Shown: positions 7,865 through 13,641 of the stretch, one piece after another
Layout: the number at the start of each line of letters is the position of its first letter
Position numbering within the stretch: the first letter of the stretch is position 1
NCBI GenBank assembly: GCA_913047775.1
Contig: CAJWUE010000037.1
Span: 1-13,641 of the forward strand
Direction of reading: 5' to 3'
Length of the DNA stretch: 13,641 bases
DNA from: GCA-002731945 sp913047775
GTDB lineage: Bacteria > Pseudomonadota > Alphaproteobacteria > MED-G09
The notes under the pieces: model-generated
Seen by the model: only the letters and a program-made list of their open reading frames with translations
Told to the model about the DNA's origin: nothing
The model's database searches: none
Position numbers and translations under genes: made by a program

Positions 7865-8865
7865 TGGTTGTTAATCGTAAAGTAGTATTGGCCAAACGAC
7901 CGGAAGGGCAACCTTTAGAATCTGATTTCAAAGTTGTTGAAGAAGAACTGGCTGATCTTAATGATGGCGAAGTGTTACTTCAGATAGAGCATTTATCAGT
8001 AGATGCATTTATCAGAACTACGCTTGATGGTCCGAAAGGATTGCATGGAACCATAGACCTTAACACTGCTGTTACAGCTCTTGGGGTTGGTCGAGTGAGA
8101 CAAAGTAATTTTAAGGGACTCAATCAAGGTGATGCCGTATTTGGACCAATGGGAGCACAAACCCATGTAATTTGGCCAGGTGACATGTTGCGTAAGTTAG
8201 ATGAATCTGAAGTACAGGCAAGGACATACTTAGGTGCTATGGGTATGACTACAGGGCTTACTGCTTATGCTGGTTTACTCCTTGTCGGACAAGTTAAACA
8301 AGGCGATACCGTTGTAGTTTCAGCAGCTGCTGGTGCTGTAGGCTCGGTCGCTTGTCAATTAGGAAAGATTACAGGGGCCAAGGTAATAGGAATTGCTGGT
8401 GGTTCAGCCAAATGTGATTTCCTTAGGTCTGAAATAGGTTGTGAAGATGCTATTGATTATAAGACTGGTGATCTTTATAAAAAATTGAAAAAAGCAGCAC
8501 CTGAAGGTATCAATGTATTTTTTGATAATGTAGGTGGCAAAGTTCTAGATGCAGCACTTGATAATATCGCAATGGGTGCACGTGTAGTGATATGTGGAGC
8601 AATCTCCCAGTATAACAATATGGAAAATGTGATCGGACCAACATTATACCTTCGAATACCAGAGAGGAATGCAAGTATGCTGGGTTTTACAGTCGATCAC
8701 TTTAGTGAACAATTCCCCAAGATGGAGAATGATCTAGCTGGTTGGATCAAAGAGGGGAAACTCAATTTACCCGAACATATAGAAGAAGGAATTGATAATT
8801 TCCCTAAAGCACTTGTTATATTGATGACAGGGGGACACATGGGTAAATTGTTGGTAGAAATATGA
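7864..8865 (+). CDS. Medium-chain NADP-dependent oxidoreductase (PTGR/CurA type), second copy
   Basis: A 333-residue zinc-free MDR enzyme of the prostaglandin reductase / CurA group, expected to reduce a conjugated C=C bond with NADPH. Motifs: GMTTGLTAYAGL (127-138), the Rossmann loop SAAAGAVGS (153-161), IGIAGGSAKCDFL, FFDNVGGKVLDAAL (219-232) and CGAISQYN (244-251), all close to the textbook pattern and closer to it than the paralogue at 3362-4372. I chose the ATG at 7864, which shares its A with the SDR stop codon (TAATG). A frame start at 7822 lies within the SDR gene and adds a non-family leader. The 3' end (8788-8859) has a decayed duplicate at 12620-12690. The SDR plus enone reductase pairing suggests sequential alcohol oxidation and C=C reduction of one substrate. 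Confidence 0.9.
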   Translation: MVVNRKVVLAKRPEGQPLESDFKVVEEELADLNDGEVLLQIEHLSVDAFIRTTLDGPKGLHGTIDLNTAVTALGVGRVRQSNFKGLNQGDAVFGPMGAQTHVIWPGDMLRKLDESEVQARTYLGAMGMTTGLTAYAGLLLVGQVKQGDTVVVSAAAGAVGSVACQLGKITGAKVIGIAGGSAKCDFLRSEIGCEDAIDYKTGDLYKKLKKAAPEGINVFFDNVGGKVLDAALDNIAMGARVVICGAISQYNNMENVIGPTLYLRIPERNASMLGFTVDHFSEQFPKMENDLAGWIKEGKLNLPEHIEEGIDNFPKALVILMTGGHMGKLLVEI

Positions 8866-8911
8866 TTTCCCCCTTTTATAAAAAAATGTTTAAAAAAAAT
8901 GATGAGAAAAA

Positions 8912-8974
8912 TACTGTACTTATATTAAAAAAGGCTATCTTTTCTCTAAGTTAAGTGTAATGTAAGGTACAGTA
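8912..8974. repeat. Inverted repeat upstream of the second TonB receptor
   Basis: TACTGTACTTATATTA (8912-8927) and TAATGTAAGGTACAGTA (8958-8974) are reverse complements except for one mismatch and one bulged base, separated by 30 nt. They could form a long hairpin in the leader of the receptor gene, or be two inverted operator sites with core TACTGTAC. The downstream T run at 8994-9000 begins about 20 nt later, too far for an ordinary terminator. The function is not known. Confidence 0.5.
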
Positions 8975-9011
8975 AAAGTAAGGAAAGTTTAAATTTTTTT
9001 GGGGAGAGGTG

Positions 9012-11528
9012 ATGATGGGTAATTTTAAAGGTTTTTGGTTATTCTTTTTGAGTTTAGTCTTTGGTTTGTTTATGTCTCAAGCATTGCTTTCCGCAGAAGA
9101 GGATGCTGAAGAGGCTGTTGAAGAAGTCGTTGCAATAGGAAAATCTATTAAAACGAGTCAAATGGCAGCAATAGAAGCTAAACGTTCAGCCGATAATGTA
9201 GCAGATATAATTTCAGCAGATGCGATCGGACGTTTTCCGGATCAGAATTTAGCAGCCGCACTTGGTCGAATACCTGGCGTGTCAATAGAAAGAGACCAAG
9301 GGCAGGCCCGTTATATCAATTTCCGAGGTTCACCTAAGCGTTATACAACCATCGCATTTGATGGCATTGACGTTCCAGGAGTGGAGAACGGACGAGTGCC
9401 TCGATTCGATGCTTATCCCGCGGTCATAACTTCCCAAGTTGTAGCAAACAAGGCCGTTACGGCTGACATGCCGGGAGAGTCTATTTCTGGTTATATCAAT
9501 GTGAAGACCTTCAGACCTAGTGATATCGACGGTTGGGCGACCAGTATGGAGATAGGCCGGGGCGAGCAGGATCTCGGAGGGGGAGATATTGAGAGAACCA
9601 ATGCTCGAGTATCCTATTCTGATGATAAGTTTGGGATACTTTTCTATGGATCGGAAAATAAAAGAGCACAGATGACCGACAATAGGGAATTGACGTTGTC
9701 CGGTCCTCAAAATGCCCTTGTACCTGAAATAATCCAATTTAGAAGCTATTTTGTGGACCGAAGTGATGAAGGCTACGGTGGGACTATGGAATTTAATTTG
9801 GACAATGGCGGAAGAATCTACTTCAACACCCTTAGTACGGAGTTTACAGATAGCGAAGACTTAACTGAATACCGTTTTTATATGGTCGCTGGAGCAGCGA
9901 TTACTGGTAGTACAGTCACACCTGTGGAGGGGACCTTACCAATAGTGCGCTCGCGTAGAGGGTGGCGACACGGGGCATATGTCAATGAGACTGACGTTAA
10001 CACGATCGGAGCAGATCTAGTGGTTGGCGAGTGGGACGTAACAACTAGCTACAGCCAGGTTGATACGTTTTTCAATACTTGGTTGCCTATTCCTTACTTC
10101 ATGTATGGCCTGATATCTGACGTCTCCTACGATATTACAAATCCTGAGAAGCCAATCGTCACTTTCCCCTCAAAGTTGAATGATGTGAACTATCTCGTGA
10201 GGTATTATCTTGAGGCGTTTGGGACAATGGACACTGAGACAGATCAATGGAAGGTTGACTTAAGTCGTATGAACGACTTGGGAGAAGTAAAATTCGGCTT
10301 CAAGTATGATGATAGAGAAGCTACAGGCGGTGGAGCACCAATAGCGGTTCGCTTTGGAGGGATGCCGATTGAATGTTGCGAGCAATTTAATACTGAAAAA
10401 CCATTCATAACCGGTATGAATAATACTGTTGGCGCTACTTATAGTGATAACAAAGGAGTTATAGCCGCACTAGAAGCGGCAGGTTATTTTCAGCCTCCGT
10501 ACAGTGACGACGAAAAGGTCGCTATAGAAGAGACGATTCTCTCGGCTTATGTCATGCAGACCATTGACAAGGATTGGGGAAATATTGTTGTGGGAGTTCG
10601 TTTTGAAGATACCGATTATGATACTACCGGTGTAAAGTTGGTGGGTACAGAATATTTTCCTCTAACGGTCAATCAATCCTATACGAACGTTTTACCGAGT
10701 GCGCACTTCAACTGGGATTTCGCAGATGATAGAAAGCTTCGCTTTTCTTTTTCGACGGGCATTAGCCGTCCAACCTATATCGAGGCAAGAGCCGCAGCGA
10801 CGATCAATGTTTTAGGGGAAACGGTAGAGGGCGGAAATCCGTTTCTGGAAGAAGAAAAGTCATGGGGATTCGACGCCGCCTATGAGTGGTATTTCGATGA
10901 AGCGAGTCTCTTTTCCTTTACTTTGTTCAGTCGCGACATAGATAACATTATTTTCGAATCGAGCGAAAAAGTACTAGGGTCAATCTATTTCGATGGTGCT
11001 CCCGCTGGCCAGTTATGGGACTTGACTTCCTACGGCAATGGCGACAATGGAAAAATACAAGGGGTGGAAATCGCTTTTACTGGTCGTCTCGATAATTATA
11101 TTGACGGATTCTGGTCGGGTTTCGGGTTCACTGGAAACATTACTTCTATAGATTCTGAATTCACCACGCCAGGGGGCGTTGACATACCTGGCTTACCTGG
11201 TCAGTCAGACTTTGCTTACAATGCGTCAATTTTTTATGAGGATTACGGATTTTCTATACGACTGAGCTACAGCTACAGAGATTCCTTTTTCGACGAAACT
11301 GAGCAGGGTCTTGAGTATGAAAATATCTCATGGGCTGAACAGCAACGCTTGGATGCTTCCATACGTTATGACCTGGAAGATTTAACCGGCTATCAGGCCT
11401 CGCTTTTTATGGACATGAACAATATTACCGACGAAGTCGATGTGAGATTCACCGGCAAAGAGTGGAATCCAAACCAGGTTGAGCAATTTGGCAAGCGTTT
11501 TATTGCTGGGTTTAGAATTAACTTCTAA
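9012..11528 (+). CDS. TonB-dependent receptor, Caulobacter type
   Basis: An 838-residue outer-membrane receptor of the type often called Caulobacter-type TonB receptor. A signal peptide (about 1-28, ending ALLSA) and a short acidic spacer precede a TonB-box-like EEVVAIG (37-43). The characteristic SADNVADIISADAIGRFPDQ segment (59-78) follows, then AALGRIPGVSIERDQGQARY and a plug region ending GYINVKTFRP (160-169). The barrel ends RFIAGFRINF with terminal Phe. Starts at GTG 9009, ATG 9012 and ATG 9015 are adjacent, and the GGGGAGAGG site at 9001-9009 favours 9012 or 9015. G+C is clearly higher than in neighbours: by hand count 35/60 at 9541-9600 and 32/60 at 10741-10800, against 22/60 at 6541-6600 in the other receptor and 15/60 at 12541-12600 in the phosphatase gene. 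This suggests a different origin. The ligand is unknown. Members of this type often import sugars or other organics. Confidence 0.93.
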   Translation: MMGNFKGFWLFFLSLVFGLFMSQALLSAEEDAEEAVEEVVAIGKSIKTSQMAAIEAKRSADNVADIISADAIGRFPDQNLAAALGRIPGVSIERDQGQARYINFRGSPKRYTTIAFDGIDVPGVENGRVPRFDAYPAVITSQVVANKAVTADMPGESISGYINVKTFRPSDIDGWATSMEIGRGEQDLGGGDIERTNARVSYSDDKFGILFYGSENKRAQMTDNRELTLSGPQNALVPEIIQFRSYFVDRSDEGYGGTMEFNLDNGGRIYFNTLSTEFTDSEDLTEYRFYMVAGAAITGSTVTPVEGTLPIVRSRRGWRHGAYVNETDVNTIGADLVVGEWDVTTSYSQVDTFFNTWLPIPYFMYGLISDVSYDITNPEKPIVTFPSKLNDVNYLVRYYLEAFGTMDTETDQWKVDLSRMNDLGEVKFGFKYDDREATGGGAPIAVRFGGMPIECCEQFNTEKPFITGMNNTVGATYSDNKGVIAALEAAGYFQPPYSDDEKVAIEETILSAYVMQTIDKDWGNIVVGVRFEDTDYDTTGVKLVGTEYFPLTVNQSYTNVLPSAHFNWDFADDRKLRFSFSTGISRPTYIEARAAATINVLGETVEGGNPFLEEEKSWGFDAAYEWYFDEASLFSFTLFSRDIDNIIFESSEKVLGSIYFDGAPAGQLWDLTSYGNGDNGKIQGVEIAFTGRLDNYIDGFWSGFGFTGNITSIDSEFTTPGGVDIPGLPGQSDFAYNASIFYEDYGFSIRLSYSYRDSFFDETEQGLEYENISWAEQQRLDASIRYDLEDLTGYQASLFMDMNNITDEVDVRFTGKEWNPNQVEQFGKRFIAGFRINF

Positions 11529-11710
11529 CGGAGTCGTGGACTGAGATTCTAGGAATTATTTTTTTGAGAGTCTTTTGTAGAGGTTCACTTCAATATTAGA
11601 AGTCTGCTGTAATTTGTGCTTGCAGTATGGTTGCCCAGGTGGAAATTAATTTAAGAAATCAGGACAGCAATTTGCTAACTCTTACAAAGGTTCCTTTTCT
11701 TAAACTTAGA

Positions 11711-12619
11711 ATGAAATTAATAACTTATTTTACCAGTTCATTATTCATTCTTCTTTTATCTTGTTCTCAGGTAACAAGTGATTTACCTGGATTGCAAAGG
11801 CCTATACCCGCGGAATTACCTGCTGATATTAGAGAAGAATATAGGAAACTACCTCTAAAGGGAGCGCATAATTTTAGAGAATTAGGAGGCTATAGGACAC
11901 AAGATAATAAATCTGTAAAATGGGGTATTCTATATAGATCAGATGAATTACATGCTCTAACTACAGAGGATATTAAATATTTAGAAAGATTAAAACTCAA
12001 TACACTTATAGACTTTCGCTCAATGGGAGAAAGAGAGAATGAACCAGATCCCATTCTCAAAGAAACCAATATTCGCCTCCTGCCAATTGATGTTTTGGCA
12101 GAAAGCTCATCAGAAGAGAAGGATAAAACCCAGAAGGAAATTCAAGAGGAGCTATTTTCAGGAGAAAGGGATTTATCAAACTTATTGGTGGATGCTAATA
12201 AGGATTTTGCTACAACTTTCACCCCTACCTACAAAATTTTTATAGATACACTTATAGAGAATAATGGCCAGCCGCTAGTTTTTCACTGTTCAGCTGGTAA
12301 AGATAGGGCTGGCTTTGCTGCAGCAATAGTTTTGTCTATTTTAGGCGTCCCTAGGGATATTATTATTCAAGATTATCTTGCGACCAACTCTTACACCAAA
12401 GATGAGATTGACAGGACTATACAACAAATCAATATTTCCTCCGCTTTTAAAGTAGATACGGATAATATTAGAAAGGTTCTGGAAGTAGAGGAAAGGTATA
12501 TTCAAGCTGCGTTTAATGAAATTGATAAAGAGTGGGGAAGTATGGAGTTGTATTTTAAAAATGGCTTAATACTTTCAGAGTCAGAAATAGAGAAAATAAA
12601 ATCTTTATATTTAGAATAA
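11711..12619 (+). CDS. Lipoprotein tyrosine/dual-specificity phosphatase (Y_phosphatase3, MptpB-like)
   Basis: A 302-residue phosphatase of the bacterial PF13350 type, to which Mycobacterium MptpB belongs. Family features in order: HNFRELGGY (53-61), LYRSDELHALTTED, TLIDFRSMGER and the catalytic CX5R loop HCSAGKDRAG, with nucleophile Cys193 and Arg199. The loop is followed by the family's ILGVPRDIIIQDYLATN. The Lys-Asp inside the P-loop is typical of this group, whose members can act on phosphotyrosine, phosphoserine and phosphoinositides. The N-terminus MKLITYFTSSLFILLLSC is a lipoprotein signal with lipidated Cys18, so the enzyme should sit in the periplasm or on the outer membrane. I chose the ATG at 11711 on that basis. 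A frame start at 11627 would bury the lipobox. The final codons merge into the oxidoreductase remnant that follows. Linkage to the receptor suggests, without proof, dephosphorylation of an imported organic phosphate. Confidence 0.85.
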   Translation: MKLITYFTSSLFILLLSCSQVTSDLPGLQRPIPAELPADIREEYRKLPLKGAHNFRELGGYRTQDNKSVKWGILYRSDELHALTTEDIKYLERLKLNTLIDFRSMGERENEPDPILKETNIRLLPIDVLAESSSEEKDKTQKEIQEELFSGERDLSNLLVDANKDFATTFTPTYKIFIDTLIENNGQPLVFHCSAGKDRAGFAAAIVLSILGVPRDIIIQDYLATNSYTKDEIDRTIQQINISSAFKVDTDNIRKVLEVEERYIQAAFNEIDKEWGSMELYFKNGLILSESEIEKIKSLYLE

Positions 12620-12696
12620 GGCATCAATAATTTTTCCAAAGCGCTTGTTATGCTGATGACAGGGGGCACATGGATAAATTATTAGTGGAACCTTAA
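12620..12696 (+). pseudogene. Remnant of the 3' end of a PTGR/CurA-type oxidoreductase gene
   Basis: The stretch 12620-12690 aligns with 8788-8859, the 3' end of the intact oxidoreductase, at 58 of 72 columns. Translated with one frame correction it reads GINNFSKALVMLMTGG then HMDKLLVEP and stop (12694-12696), against GIDNFPKALVILMTGG and HMGKLLVEI. A single base is missing after 12666 in the G run. Nine of the 13 substitutions are at third codon positions, so the copy diverged while still coding and decayed later. It begins directly after, and in frame with, the phosphatase stop codon. Weaker similarity continues back to about 12608 inside the phosphatase gene. The rest of the oxidoreductase gene is absent. 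Confidence 0.85.
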
Positions 12697-12787
12697 TTAT
12701 CAAATCTTCTTCCTTTGTATAATCCTTTTCTTTCTTTTTTTGATTTTTGTAAAAAGAATGGAATAGAGTAGAATTTATTTAAAATAT

Positions 12788-12795
12788 AAGGAGGT
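12788..12795 (+). promoter_or_regulatory. Near-consensus ribosome binding site
   Basis: AAGGAGGT, complementary to the 16S rRNA 3' end, ends 5 nt before the ATG at 12801. It supports both the start and the reality of the small gene that follows. Confidence 0.8.
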
Positions 12796-12800
12796 AATAT

Positions 12801-13238
12801 ATGAATCTACTTCAATCTTTGGTGGTTATTTTAACTGGCTCAATATCTATTTCACTCTTCTCAATGCATCATGAAAAAATAGTCAATTTCTCTGATTGCA
12901 AAGGAGAAGTTGGAAATTTTTATGTATCCAGAATCCTTGAAGGAGGTACGATAGAAGGTTTTCAAAAGGCTGTGAATCTGCATCAAAAATTCTACTCTAG
13001 CAGGGGTTTTAATGTACAAGTCATTCCGAGTGTGCAATACCAAAGAGAAGACGGTGAAGTAATTGAAAAACCTTACATGTTTTCTACTTTAGTTCTCTTT
13101 CCAAATTTAAAAATTAGAGAAGAGTGGCGTGAAAGAGAATTCACTGAACAAGATCAAGAAGAATTTAATGCTTTCATTAAATTGTATGATGAGAACAATG
13201 AAATTATTGAAACAAAAGCAATCTGTAATCTGAACTAA
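12801..13238 (+). CDS. Small exported protein, function unknown
   Basis: A 145-residue protein that I do not recognise. Its start is fixed by the near-perfect AAGGAGGT at 12788-12795. Residues about 1-21 are hydrophobic and look like a signal peptide, although the lysine or arginine usual at the N-terminus is missing and the cleavage site near SLFSM is not clear-cut. The mature part contains one cysteine near its start (Cys33) and one near its end (Cys142), which could pair in the periplasm. The order helix (IEGFQKAVNLHQKFYSSRG), strand (FNVQVIPSVQY), strand (MFSTLVLFP), helix (TEQDQEEFNAFIKLYDEN) is compatible with a ferredoxin-like alpha/beta fold. That is only a visual guess and implies no function. 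The gene stands alone between the oxidoreductase remnant and the convergent phosphatidylcholine synthase gene. Confidence 0.7.
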   Translation: MNLLQSLVVILTGSISISLFSMHHEKIVNFSDCKGEVGNFYVSRILEGGTIEGFQKAVNLHQKFYSSRGFNVQVIPSVQYQREDGEVIEKPYMFSTLVLFPNLKIREEWREREFTEQDQEEFNAFIKLYDENNEIIETKAICNLN

Positions 13239-13439
13239 TTTAATATTTATCTTTTTTCAAGAAAGAAAACTCATTTACTTGATTAATTAAGACATTTATC
13301 CTCTACAAAGGAAGCCAAAACTTGATCCTTGAATATTGTCTTATCTAAAAATATTTTCCAAGATAGGAGATTAGCAAGCGTTTTCTTAATCTTTGAAAAT
13401 TTCAAATACTAAAATGTAAATAAGAAAGATCTATAAATC

Positions 13440-13641
13440 TCAAGAAGATATTGACCTTTTAAATGATAAATATAGAAAGTACAAGCTTGAAACTACCCAC
13501 AACCAAAAAATAAATATGCTATATCCTTCAAAAAGTAAAAGGAACAATGAGGTTAGAATCCAAACAGAAATTATAATTATATTAAAACTTCTACCCTCTT
13601 CTACTCTAAAAGGGTGAACATATTTGAAAGGTATAAAAGTT
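13440..13641 (-). CDS. pcs: Phosphatidylcholine synthase, C-terminal part, cut by window edge
   Basis: The leftward frame is open from the right edge of the window to a TGA at 13440-13442, giving 66 residues. It begins TFIPFKYVHPFRVEEGRSFN, continues with a hydrophobic segment (IIIISVWILTSLFLLLF) and a second one (IFIFWLWVVSSLYFLYLSF), and ends KRSISS. From memory this matches the end of rhizobial phosphatidylcholine synthase (TF-P--F-HPVRV---R--N, then VW, then a last helix with LY). Pcs is an inner-membrane CDP-alcohol phosphatidyltransferase that makes phosphatidylcholine from CDP-diacylglycerol and free choline. The catalytic CDP-alcohol motif lies outside the window, so the call rests on the tail alone. 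The gene converges on the small exported gene ending at 13238. Between them, 13239-13439 is AT-rich and I see no clear gene or strong terminator. Confidence 0.7.
   Translation of the reverse strand, partial: TFIPFKYVHPFRVEEGRSFNIIIISVWILTSLFLLLFEGYSIFIFWLWVVSSLYFLYLSFKRSISS

Noticed and set aside
9330..9737. Leftward 135-codon frame inside the second receptor gene.
   Set aside because: It is antisense to conserved plug-domain sequence of the receptor. Long antisense frames are expected in the higher-G+C gene, and it has no recognisable domain.
11531..11571. Possible terminator after the second receptor: short hairpins (AGTC-GTG-GACT, then ATTC-TAG-GAAT) before a T7 run.
   Set aside because: Each stem has only 4 bp, too weak to call a terminator by eye.
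12801..13238. Possible assignment of the small exported protein to a dimeric alpha/beta-barrel family.
   Set aside because: The guess rests only on apparent helix/strand order. No family motif is visible, so no function is claimed.
13283..13405. Leftward 40-codon frame starting with TTG and ending VEDKCLN.
   Set aside because: No ribosome binding site, an unusual start, no recognisable motif, and a length expected by chance in such DNA.
13420..13617. Rightward stop-free frame of 65 codons near the right edge.
   Set aside because: It has no suitable start and lies antisense to the frame whose translation matches the phosphatidylcholine synthase C-terminus. It is a shadow of that gene.

Overview
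The window looks like chromosomal DNA of an AT-rich marine gammaproteobacterium of the SAR86 type. This is an inference from three things: low G+C in most genes, two large TonB-dependent outer-membrane receptors among small tightly packed genes, and a melibiose-type (GPH) symporter next to NAD(P)H oxidoreductases. There is no rRNA or tRNA to place it. I see no tRNA, CRISPR array, transposase or phage gene.

Left part (1-1840). A leftward pair encodes a small membrane-anchored protein resembling the FMN/F420 split-barrel nitroreductase family, followed 4 nt later by a membrane-anchored alpha/beta hydrolase. A small exported protein of unknown function is read divergently from them. At the extreme left edge there may be the start of another leftward gene.

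Centre (1987-8865). This is the most coherent block. Leftward from about 6850 run a TonB receptor, a good intrinsic terminator, a medium-chain (PTGR/CurA-type) NADPH oxidoreductase and a GPH-family cation symporter. Divergently, a classical short-chain dehydrogenase and a second PTGR-type oxidoreductase are translationally coupled through a TAATG overlap. The space between the two arms holds a perfect 16-bp palindrome and extra copies of its half-site, a plausible shared operator. I infer a locus that carries a small organic substrate across both membranes and then oxidises an alcohol and reduces a conjugated double bond. The substrate cannot be read from the sequence.

Right part (8866-12700). 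A second, different TonB receptor (Caulobacter-type) has visibly higher G+C than its surroundings and is followed by a lipoprotein tyrosine phosphatase of the MptpB/Y_phosphatase3 type. Right after the phosphatase stop codon lies a 71-bp decayed copy of the 3' end of the neighbouring oxidoreductase gene, broken by a 1-base deletion. The receptor and phosphatase are therefore bracketed by an intact oxidoreductase 3' end on the left and a ruined, diverged one on the right. This is the strongest sign in the window of a past insertion or recombination.

Right edge (12801-13641). A small exported protein of unknown function is followed by the C-terminal 66 residues of a leftward membrane protein that I recognise as phosphatidylcholine synthase (Pcs), cut by the window edge.
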